Source: CAYYJS01 sp964472315
GTDB taxonomy: Bacteria > Verrucomicrobiota > Kiritimatiellia > UBA8416
Direction of reading: 5' to 3'
Assembly: GCA_964472315.1 (NCBI GenBank)
Contig: CAYYJS010000064.1
Coordinates: 1 to 17,070, forward strand
DNA: 17,070 bases
Positions within the stretch are counted from its first letter, which is position 1; every line of letters begins with the position of its first letter. A model generated the notes under the pieces. It had not been told where the DNA came from, made no database searches, and saw nothing but the letters and a program-made list of their open reading frames with translations. Below, piece after piece: positions 5,085 through 11,456 of the stretch. A program made the translations under genes and the position numbers.

Positions 5085-6025
5085 AGCCGCGCGATGTGTT
5101 GGCCGACCTGGGTGCGTGGCTGGAACAGGCGCGGGATGAAGGGGTGACGGAAGTGTCCGTCTCGCCGGGCACCATGGCCGCGTTGTCCGCGGGGCGTCCT
5201 CGCCGGGCGACCGTCCCGACCGCCTCGCCCGCCTCGCCTGTCCCCGTGGCCCCGGCCCCGGCTCCGGCTCCGGCTCCGGCGCTGGACCAGGCGCCGCCCC
5301 CGCCGCCCCCGACGCCTTCGCGACCGCCCGCCGTCGCCGCGCCACCGCCTCCCGACATGCGTCTGCCGGCCCGGCCCGCGCCGCCTGCGGCATCCCCGGC
5401 CGACATGCCTTCGCGGTGCGGCGACCTGCCCGATGTGGCGGGCGATTCGCTCGATCGGATCGCCGTCGAGGTGGCCGCTTGCACGGCATGCGACCTGTGT
5501 CGTTCCCGCACCCGGACGGTGCCGGGGCAGGGGAACCCCACCCATCCCGACATTCTGTTTGTCGGCGAAGCGCCGGGCCATGATGAAGACCAGCAGGGCT
5601 TGGCTTTCATCGGTCCCGCCGGGCAGTTGCTGACGCGTATGATCGCGGGCATGGGCTACACGCGCGACCAAGTCTTCATCGCGAACATCAACAAATGCCG
5701 TCCCCCCGAGAACCGCGCGCCGACACCCGCGGAGATGGCGGCTTGCCTGCCGTTCCTGCAACGTCAGATCGCGCTGCTTCAACCCCGCGTCATCGTCGCG
5801 CTGGGATCGACGGCGGTGAACGGTCTGCTTGACGTGCCCAAAGGCATGGGGATCACGAAACTGAGGGGGACCTGGCTGCGCTTCGCGGGCATCGACCTGA
5901 TGCCGACCTTCCACCCGTCCTACCTGCTGCGCAACGAAGCGGAGAAGCGTCCCGTGTGGGATGATCTGAAGAACGTCCTGCGCCGCCTCGGCCGGTCGAT
6001 CCCGCCCGTTCAGCCGGCCCGTTGA
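5081..6025 (+). CDS. Uracil-DNA glycosylase, family 4 (Fe-S), with Pro/Ala-rich N-terminal extension
   Basis: This 314-residue protein has a typical family-4 uracil-DNA glycosylase domain at about 118-305. It removes uracil from DNA at the start of base-excision repair. The four iron-sulfur ligands are visible as C134, C137, C206 and C222. Motif A is GEAPGHDEDQQGLAFIGPAG (162-181) and motif B is PTFHPSYLLR (275-284). Residues 1-35 look folded, and 45-110 form an extended Pro/Ala-rich linker. Most family-4 enzymes are near 200 residues, so the N-terminal 115 residues are extra. The start is TTG at 5081, because GGAG at 5070-5073 is well spaced and TTG overlaps the pssA stop. The frame stays open further upstream, but that part lies antiphase over pssA. 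GTG at 5096 is a second option. Confidence 0.88.
   Translation: MKPRDVLADLGAWLEQARDEGVTEVSVSPGTMAALSAGRPRRATVPTASPASPVPVAPAPAPAPAPALDQAPPPPPPTPSRPPAVAAPPPPDMRLPARPAPPAASPADMPSRCGDLPDVAGDSLDRIAVEVAACTACDLCRSRTRTVPGQGNPTHPDILFVGEAPGHDEDQQGLAFIGPAGQLLTRMIAGMGYTRDQVFIANINKCRPPENRAPTPAEMAACLPFLQRQIALLQPRVIVALGSTAVNGLLDVPKGMGITKLRGTWLRFAGIDLMPTFHPSYLLRNEAEKRPVWDDLKNVLRRLGRSIPPVQPAR
5248..5277 (+). repeat. GGCYCC hexamer tandem repeat inside the glycosylase linker
   Basis: Five tandem copies of GGCYCC (two GGCCCC, then three GGCTCC) encode the alternating Ala-Pro run of the linker. Gain or loss of a unit would change linker length by two residues without a frameshift. Confidence 0.85.
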
Positions 6026-7093
6026 TCAACTCAGCTTATCGAGTTCGGCGCGGGTCACCCGCCCGGCCTTCGCCACATACAGCATGTAGATGACGCCGCC
6101 GAACAGACTCCACGCGAACATGGTCGCATAGAGCAGAAGCGAGAGCGGCACGGCGCGGGCCGCGGGCACGCCGAATTCCGGGACCCCGAGGAGGAACTTC
6201 GCCGCGACATCGCGCGTGCCGAGTCCGCCGGGCGTCGCCGGGATCGCGGCGATGCCGTTGATGATCGGGAACACGGTCATGTAGTTGGCCAGCTCCCGTG
6301 CCGCCACCGCGACTCGCGCGGACGCGACCGTATGCCCCGCCGTCGGCGTATGGACGGTGCGGACGCCCAATCCCGTGCCCAGCATCCACGCGACGATCAC
6401 CAGCGACGCGTGATTGGCCAGCGACAGCAGCATGGTCCGGGTCATCAGCCCGCGGTGGCGGAGGCAGTGATGGAACGCGGTGTACACGCGCCCCACGATG
6501 CGTCCCACCGCGGTGCGCTCTTCCAGGCGCCGGAAGAAACCGATCCGATCGAGCAGGTTCTTCCGGAACACGATGAACAAGCCCGCGACCGTGCCGAGCA
6601 GCACGGCTATCATGAACGCCATGACCTTGCGGGTTTCCGGGTAGCGCAGGAAGAAGCGATACCGGATGCACATGACAACCCCCGCCAGCAACACCAGCGA
6701 CAGCAGTCCGACAAGCCGGTCGATGAAGATGGTCGCCACCGACTCGGTGCGCCGGTCCGGAACGGCCTTGGCCACGTAGATGGCCTTGATGAGGTCGCCG
6801 CCCACCGCGCCGAACATGAAGGCATTGAAAAAGTGACCGACGAAGTAGAGGTCGAACACATCCCGGAACGGCAGCTCGATCCCGTAGGAATGCATGATGA
6901 GGTTCCAGCGTACGGTGCATAGGAACAGGCAGAGGAACGTCATGGCCAGGGCGCCGAGGAGCAGGCCCCAGTGCCCGACGATCGAGCGCACGGCGTCCAC
7001 CAATTCGCCGCGGTTTTCCATATGTCCGAACAGAAAGGCGATCAGGCCGCCGGCCAGCGCCAGTTGCAGCAAGGCGATCAGTTTCTTCTTCAT
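6026..7093 (-). CDS. LPG-synthase-type transmembrane flippase domain protein (YbhN/UPF0104-like)
   Basis: This 355-residue, very hydrophobic protein has about 7-9 predicted membrane helices. Family motifs are visible: VRW at 61-63, FFNAFMFGAVGGDLIKAIYVAK at about 88-109, IDRLVGLLSL near 124-133, and IPATPGGLGTRD at 284-295. The fold is shared with the flippase half of MprF (lysylphosphatidylglycerol synthase) and with YbhN and AglD-like proteins. These are thought to move lipids or lipid-linked substrates across the membrane. There is no aminoacyl-transferase domain, so this is the stand-alone form. It overlaps the upstream isomerase-like gene by 4 bp (ATGA on the minus strand at 7090-7093). 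Its stop abuts that of the convergent glycosylase. The substrate is unknown. Confidence 0.85.
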   Translation of the reverse strand: MKKKLIALLQLALAGGLIAFLFGHMENRGELVDAVRSIVGHWGLLLGALAMTFLCLFLCTVRWNLIMHSYGIELPFRDVFDLYFVGHFFNAFMFGAVGGDLIKAIYVAKAVPDRRTESVATIFIDRLVGLLSLVLLAGVVMCIRYRFFLRYPETRKVMAFMIAVLLGTVAGLFIVFRKNLLDRIGFFRRLEERTAVGRIVGRVYTAFHHCLRHRGLMTRTMLLSLANHASLVIVAWMLGTGLGVRTVHTPTAGHTVASARVAVAARELANYMTVFPIINGIAAIPATPGGLGTRDVAAKFLLGVPEFGVPAARAVPLSLLLYATMFAWSLFGGVIYMLYVAKAGRVTRAELDKLS

Positions 7094-8055
7094 GGGGTTT
7101 CGGGCTCCGGGCTGGGTGTGGTGTGCGAATCCGCGGCCGGATCATCCCAGCATCGGTGCAGATAATCGAGCGCATTATGCAGTTGCTCCGGCGGCGTGCC
7201 GGGCGCCGGCTCCAGGACGAGGATCGGGCAGGCCGCCGCGGCTTCGGCGAAAGCGGCGAACGCGATGTCGCCCAGGCCGGGCGGCAGATGGTCCATGGCC
7301 GGGGCGCGGACGTCATGGATGTGCATGCCGACGAGATGGGGTGTCAGCCGATGCAGCCAGTGCTGCTGGTTGATCAGTCCAAGGTTCTGCCGGATCTGTC
7401 CGTGGCCGATATCGTGCCAGTAGCCGATCCACGGCGTGCCGAGTCGCGCGAGCAGCGCCTGCAATTCGACCTCGGTCGGGATGGCCTCCCAGGAGGGCAG
7501 GTTCTCGAACCCGAGGCGGACGCCGCACGCCTCCAGCACGGGAACCAGCTCGGCGATCGAGGCGTCGAGCGCCTCCAGATGACGCCCCGCCTTCCGGTCG
7601 CGCTTCAGCAAGAGCTTCAGCTTGATGCGGTCGTAGCGGGGGGTGTCGCGTTTCCCCTCCTCGGCGAGCCGGATGAGGCGTGACGTGTAGCGGCGCATCC
7701 GCACGTTGCCGGCGTGCGCGACCACCGCGCGGGCGCCGGTTTCCGCGGCGAAACGGATGGTCTTCTCGGTATGGCGCACAGCCAGGCGGCGCTCCGCGCG
7801 GTCCAGGCTGCCGAGCGAGAACAGCTCCGGGTGGCCGTGTGCGACGCCGAGCGGAACCGGGCAGAAGTTGTGAACGGACGACACGGCGATGGCGCCTTCA
7901 CGGATACGCTCCAGAACCCCCGGCGCCAGGTCGGGGCGGAGATCGTATCCGAGCTCGATGGTATCGAATCCGAGCGCGCGGATCTCGTCGACCAGAGCCT
8001 TGCCGGAATCGTGCCGGTGCGCGTTCCAGCGCGTGGATAGAGCGATGGGTGTCAT
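7090..8055 (-). CDS. Sugar-phosphate isomerase/epimerase-like TIM barrel (xylose isomerase-like family)
   Basis: This 321-residue protein resembles AP-endonuclease-2/xylose-isomerase-like TIM barrels. The likely metal-binding residues follow the family order: E184 in LGFENLP, D215 and H218 in YWHDIGHG, H245/H247 in GMHIHDV, and E282 in LVLEPAP. The early strand FDTIELGYDL (30-39) and VSSVHNFCPV (58-67) also fit. Exact activity in this family cannot be read from sequence; members include sugar isomerases, epimerases and inosose dehydratases. The ATG at 8055 is chosen because the family N-terminus (MTPIALSTRW) begins there and the upstream in-frame stretch contains the rpsU terminator. No clear Shine-Dalgarno is visible. 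It forms a two-gene operon with the flippase gene. Confidence 0.85.
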   Translation of the reverse strand: MTPIALSTRWNAHRHDSGKALVDEIRALGFDTIELGYDLRPDLAPGVLERIREGAIAVSSVHNFCPVPLGVAHGHPELFSLGSLDRAERRLAVRHTEKTIRFAAETGARAVVAHAGNVRMRRYTSRLIRLAEEGKRDTPRYDRIKLKLLLKRDRKAGRHLEALDASIAELVPVLEACGVRLGFENLPSWEAIPTEVELQALLARLGTPWIGYWHDIGHGQIRQNLGLINQQHWLHRLTPHLVGMHIHDVRAPAMDHLPPGLGDIAFAAFAEAAAACPILVLEPAPGTPPEQLHNALDYLHRCWDDPAADSHTTPSPEPETP

Positions 8056-8089
8056 CCGAGACGCGGCCGCGGCCGGCAACCCTCCAGAT

Positions 8090-8121
8090 AAAAAAGCTCC
8101 CGAGTCGATTGACTGGGAGCT
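8090..8121 (-). terminator. Intrinsic terminator of rpsU
   Basis: Read on the minus strand, a 7-bp stem AGCTCCC/GGGAGCT (8121-8115 with 8101-8095) can extend by AGTC/GACT inside the loop. It is followed by six T residues (8095-8090). It lies about 30 bp after the rpsU stop and upstream of the isomerase-like gene, so the two genes are probably separate transcripts or only read-through linked. Confidence 0.88.
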
Positions 8122-8150
8122 CGGTATGCGTGACTGCACCAATCCCGCGC

Positions 8151-8333
8151 TCAGATGCGCTGCAGGGACCGTGAGCGGGCGCGTGCCGCTTTGCGGCGCT
8201 TCTTCTCGCTTGGCTTCTCGAAGTAGCGGTTGGCGCGAAGCTGCTTCATCATGCCTTCCTTGTCCATGATCTTCTTAAGCCGGCGCAGAGCCTTCTCGAC
8301 CGGCTCACCGCGTTTCATGCGTATGGAAATCAT
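8151..8333 (-). CDS. rpsU: 30S ribosomal protein S21
   Basis: This 60-residue basic protein has the S21 pattern: MISIRMKRGEPVEKALRRLKK, then YFEKPSEKKRRKAARAR. S21 joins the small subunit near the 3' end of 16S rRNA and helps pairing with the Shine-Dalgarno sequence. The length is at the short end of the family (about 60-70 residues). The ribosome binding site is weak (AAGGGCGGG lies rather far from the ATG). The gene has its own terminator and a probable promoter near 8400-8429. Confidence 0.93.
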   Translation of the reverse strand: MISIRMKRGEPVEKALRRLKKIMDKEGMMKQLRANRYFEKPSEKKRRKAARARSRSLQRI

Positions 8334-8399
8334 AGTAGAATCACCCGCCCTTCGCGATCTGGGTGCCCGTGGGCTTCATCCCATCGATCGAAGGCGCAA

Positions 8400-8429
8400 A
8401 CCTTAGTCGTTGGACCGACGCGTTGTCAA
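8400..8429 (-). promoter_or_regulatory. Probable rpsU promoter
   Basis: On the minus strand, TTGACA at 8429-8424 is a perfect -35 box. TAAGGT at 8405-8400 is a weak -10 box with an 18-bp spacer. The leader would be about 60 nt. The weak -10 box keeps confidence moderate. Confidence 0.42.
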
Positions 8430-8437
8430 CAAAGAGA

Positions 8438-8465
8438 TTGCGGAAAGACGCGGGGGCCTTAATAT
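8438..8465 (+). promoter_or_regulatory. Probable argS promoter
   Basis: TTGCGG at 8438-8443 and TAATAT at 8460-8465 are separated by 16 bp. Transcription would start near 8472, inside the dyad that covers the argS ribosome binding site. Its -35 box lies 8 bp from the divergent rpsU -35 box. Confidence 0.5.
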
Positions 8466-8490
8466 AGCGCCCCTTTGCGAAAGGAGCGCT
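8466..8490 (+). promoter_or_regulatory. Hairpin covering the argS Shine-Dalgarno
   Basis: The arms AGCGC-C-CCTTT (8466-8476) and AAAGG-A-GCGCT (8480-8490) pair over ten base pairs, with one C-A mismatch and a GCG loop. The right arm contains the argS Shine-Dalgarno AAAGGAG (8480-8486). Folding would hide the ribosome binding site. If transcription starts at about 8472, only the inner five pairs remain in the RNA, and the dyad could instead be an operator at the start site. Confidence 0.7.
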
Positions 8491-8496
8491 GTTCCC

Positions 8497-10215
8497 ATGG
8501 TACTGGCCACGGTTCTCTCCCAATGGTTGCGGGAAACGTTCGCCGCGGTCTTTCCGGCGTCCGTCGACGCGTTGCCGGAGCCCCTCGTCGTCGAATCCGC
8601 GAACGCGCAGTTCGGCGATTTTCAATGCAACGCCGCCATGTCGCTGGCCAAGCGCCTGAAACAGCCGCCGCGCGCCATCGCCGAGGCGGTCGTCGCGGCC
8701 GCGACGCTGCCGCCGCCCGTGGCGCGCCTCGAGCTTGCCGGCCCCGGGTTCATCAACATCCATCTGTCGACCCCGTGGCTGGCCGAGTATGTACGGACGC
8801 TCGACGCCGCCAACCGGTTTGGCGTGCCGCCCATCGGCGAAGGCCGTACCGTCGTGTTCGACTACTCGAGTCCGAATGTCGCCAAGCCCATGCATATCGG
8901 ACATATCCGGTCGACCATCATCGGCAATGCGCTCGATCGCCTGCACCGGTTCCTCGGCTATACCGTGATCGCCGACAACCACATCGGCGACTGGGGTACG
9001 CAATTCGGCATCCTGATCATGGGCTACCGCCACTTCCTGGATCGGGAAGCGCTGGAACGTGCGCCGATCGAGGAGCTGGAGCGCGTCTATGTGGCCAGTT
9101 ACGAACGCACCAAGCAGGATGAGGCATGGCTGCAGGCGTGCCGCAACGAACTCGTCAAGCTGCAGGCGGGCGACGCCGACAACCGCGCCCTGTGGAAGCA
9201 GTTTGTCGATCTCAGCATGAGGGAGTTCGCGCGCGTATACGGGCGGCTCGGGGTCGCGTTCGACCTGGCGCGCGGGGAGAGTTACTACAACGACGCGTTG
9301 CCCGGCGTGGTCGCCCTGCTGGAAGAGAAAGGCCTCGCCCGGGAGAGCGAGGGCGCCACGGTGGTGTTTCTGGAAGAGGAAAACCTGCCGGTCTGCATCG
9401 TCCGCAAGAGCGACGGCGCCTTTAACTACGCCACCACCGACCTGGCGACGGTCGCCAGTCGCGTCGCGGAGTTCCATCCCGAACGGATCGTCTACATCAC
9501 CGACGAACGCCAGCAGCTTCATTTCAGGCAGTTCTTCACCATCTGCGGCAAACTCGGCTGCGCGACACGCCTCGACCATGTCTGGTTCGGTCTGATGCGG
9601 CTGCCGAACGCGACGTTTTCGACGCGGCAGGGCAACGTCATCAAGCTGGAGCGACTGCTGGACGAGGCCGAGGCGCGGGCGTTGGCGATCGTCGCCGAAT
9701 CGAGCCCCGACATGCCGGCGGACGAACAGCGCGAGGTCGCGCGTGCCGTCGGCATCGGCGCCGTGAAATATGCCGACCTCAGTCAGAACCCGCAGACGAC
9801 GGTGGTTTTCTCGTGGGACAAGGCGCTGGCGCTCGACGGCAACTCGGGACCGTATCTTCAGTATGCCTACGCGCGCATCGCCAGTGTCCGCGGGAAGTAC
9901 GCCGAGCGGTTTCCCGGACAGGCGCCGGATCGGTTCCCCCTGCGGCTCGACGAACCGGTCGAGCGCGCGCTGGCGATGCACCTGGCGCGGTTTCCGGAGG
10001 TGGCGATACGCGCCGCGCACGGCTACAAGCCGAGTGTCCTGGCCGATTACCTGTATGCGCTCGCTCAGCTCTACAGTTCGTTCTACCAGAACGTGCCGTT
10101 CCTCAAAGCCGCGGAAGGACTGCGCGAAAGTCGCGTGCAACTCTGCGGACTCGTCGCCGGCGTTCTGCGCCAGGGCCTGGCCCTGCTCGGCGTGGAGACA
10201 CCCGAACGGATCTAG
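8497..10215 (+). CDS. argS: Arginyl-tRNA synthetase
   Basis: This 572-residue class I synthetase charges tRNA-Arg. An N-terminal Add1-type domain (about 1-105) precedes the catalytic core. The HIGH signature is MHIGHIRST (132-140), preceded by VFDYSSPNVAKP, a standard ArgRS block. The KMSKS position reads STRQGN (375-380), the usual bacterial ArgRS variant without a canonical KMSK. The C-terminal DALR anticodon-binding domain begins near 450 and includes DGNSGPYLQYAYARI. The ATG at 8497 follows AAAGGAG at 8480-8486. The frame is open 29 codons further up, but that would cross the promoter. The stop shares CTAG with the stop of the convergent sigma-factor gene. Confidence 0.97.
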   Translation: MVLATVLSQWLRETFAAVFPASVDALPEPLVVESANAQFGDFQCNAAMSLAKRLKQPPRAIAEAVVAAATLPPPVARLELAGPGFINIHLSTPWLAEYVRTLDAANRFGVPPIGEGRTVVFDYSSPNVAKPMHIGHIRSTIIGNALDRLHRFLGYTVIADNHIGDWGTQFGILIMGYRHFLDREALERAPIEELERVYVASYERTKQDEAWLQACRNELVKLQAGDADNRALWKQFVDLSMREFARVYGRLGVAFDLARGESYYNDALPGVVALLEEKGLARESEGATVVFLEEENLPVCIVRKSDGAFNYATTDLATVASRVAEFHPERIVYITDERQQLHFRQFFTICGKLGCATRLDHVWFGLMRLPNATFSTRQGNVIKLERLLDEAEARALAIVAESSPDMPADEQREVARAVGIGAVKYADLSQNPQTTVVFSWDKALALDGNSGPYLQYAYARIASVRGKYAERFPGQAPDRFPLRLDEPVERALAMHLARFPEVAIRAAHGYKPSVLADYLYALAQLYSSFYQNVPFLKAAEGLRESRVQLCGLVAGVLRQGLALLGVETPERI

Positions 10216-11108
10216 GCGGCGACGCAAGCGGCCAGACTCGGATCGATGCGCTCGAAGCGCGGCTCCAGTTGCCGCCGCAGCGCCCGGAGTCCCTGCTCGC
10301 ACACCTGACGGCAGCGCTCGCTCGATACGCCATGCACTTCCGAGAGATCCCGGAGCGTGGGTGGGTCATCGCTGAAGTACATCACCGCCAACATCTTGCG
10401 GGTGCGCTCGGGCAGGTGCGCCATCTGGGCCAGCAGAAAACTCCGCAGGTCATGACTGCCCGCTTCCGCCGCCGGACACGGGGCGTTCTCGTTCGGCAGC
10501 ACGTCCTGCCAGTAGCCGCCCTCCTCGTCGTCGGTCATAAGGTCGTCGAGCATGAACGTACGCGTGTTCTCGCTCTGCTTGAGCATGTCCAGCACTTCCG
10601 GACTGACGTCGAGCTTCTCGTGCAGAACGTCGTCGCTGACATCGTCGCCGTACTTGCCGCGCAGCGCTTCCATCTCGGTCCAGTAGCTGAAGTGGTGCTC
10701 CGGGATATGGATGAACCGCGCCAGCTTCAACGCGCGCCGCATCCGGCTCTTGATGCACTTGCAGGCATACGTACTGAATCGGACGCGGTTGTCCGCGCGG
10801 GTCTCCTCGGCGAACTCGGCGTCAAACCGCCTGGCCGCATTCATGAGCGCGATATTGCCTTCGGCGATCAGGTCCATTTTCGTGATGTGCACGCTGGGGG
10901 AGGTCAGGAACTTCGCGAACTCCTTCAGGCAATGAATGACGAGCCGGAGATTCGCATGCACGAGCTCGTTGACCGCCGCCTCCACCTGTTCCGCGTTGCT
11001 TTGGTTGAGGATCACGGACGAGAGTTCGACCTCCCGCTCCGGTGAGATGCGAGGGTAGCGCGAAATGTCTTGCAGGTAACGTTCGTAAGTATCCTTTGTC
11101 GAGACCAT
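10212..11108 (-). CDS. RNA polymerase sigma-70-family sigma factor (alternative type)
   Basis: This 298-residue factor has region 1.2 (about 8-35, YLQDISRYPRISPEREVELSSVI) and region 2 (about 45-126, NELVHANLRLVIHCLKEF to FSTYACKCIKSRMRRAL). A middle region at 130-215 is acidic and poorly conserved. Region 4 (about 230-282) includes LPERTRKMLAVMY and the helix-turn-helix TLRDLSEVHGVSSERCRQVCEQGLRAL. Region 2.3 lacks the paired tryptophans of housekeeping sigma factors (FSTYATWWIRQ) and resembles the FSTYA-RCIENE type seen in group 3 factors. The start at 11108 is supported by GGAGG at 11114-11118. The frame continues to 11204, but without such support. It overlaps the argS stop. Promoter targets are unknown. 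Confidence 0.88.
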   Translation of the reverse strand: MVSTKDTYERYLQDISRYPRISPEREVELSSVILNQSNAEQVEAAVNELVHANLRLVIHCLKEFAKFLTSPSVHITKMDLIAEGNIALMNAARRFDAEFAEETRADNRVRFSTYACKCIKSRMRRALKLARFIHIPEHHFSYWTEMEALRGKYGDDVSDDVLHEKLDVSPEVLDMLKQSENTRTFMLDDLMTDDEEGGYWQDVLPNENAPCPAAEAGSHDLRSFLLAQMAHLPERTRKMLAVMYFSDDPPTLRDLSEVHGVSSERCRQVCEQGLRALRRQLEPRFERIDPSLAACVAA

Positions 11109-11456
11109 ACCATCCTCCGCTATTTCGAGGCTCACGTCCTGTAACGCACACACGGTCCGTTGTGCCTCGCCTATTAGCCGGATGCATGCCAAGCGGTTAA
11201 ACAACGTTACTTGGAAATCGTAAGTGATTCATGGATATCATGTTATGAATTCAACGCGAAATGCGCCATGGCGTCCTTTCAGAACGATGGTGCGCACTTT
11301 GAAACGCAGTTATTTGCGCATCCGCATACTTGTGTATGCAGGCCGAGGCGCGGCCGGCAATCGCGCCCCGATCTTCACGCAGGGCGGTTTTTCCCTTGAA
11401 TACGTCGCCACGATGGCCCATAGTTCGCCCCCTTTTGTTGATTGGAGGAGCAAATT
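11109..11456. other. Divergent intergenic region between the sigma-factor gene and fusA
   Basis: These roughly 350 bp hold no credible gene. Visible structure includes an imperfect dyad, ATTCAT...ATGAAT (11227-11250), with an inner CATG-GATAT-CATG. A 6-bp hairpin, GCATAC-TTGT-GTATGC (11324-11339), has no T-tract. A weak fusA promoter lies at 11396-11424. Strong Shine-Dalgarno sequences flank both ends: GGAGG for the sigma gene on the minus strand and GGAGGAG at 11444-11450 for fusA. The promoter of the sigma gene could not be placed with confidence. Confidence 0.7.
11396..11424 (+). promoter_or_regulatory. Possible fusA promoter
   Basis: TTGAAT (11396-11401) and CATAGT (11419-11424) are separated by 17 bp. 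Each matches consensus at four of six positions. Transcription would start about 25 bp before the start codon. Confidence 0.33.

Noticed and set aside
3942..5489. Minus-strand open frame across psd and pssA (515 codons)
   Set aside because: It crosses two well-defined plus-strand enzymes and their junction, and shows no recognisable domain.
8341..10302. Long minus-strand open frame opposite argS (653 codons)
   Set aside because: ArgRS signatures are unmistakable on the plus strand. The antisense frame lacks motifs and spans the rpsU leader region.
11324..11339. GCATAC/GTATGC hairpin as an intrinsic terminator
   Set aside because: The stem is only 6 bp and no T-run follows on either strand.
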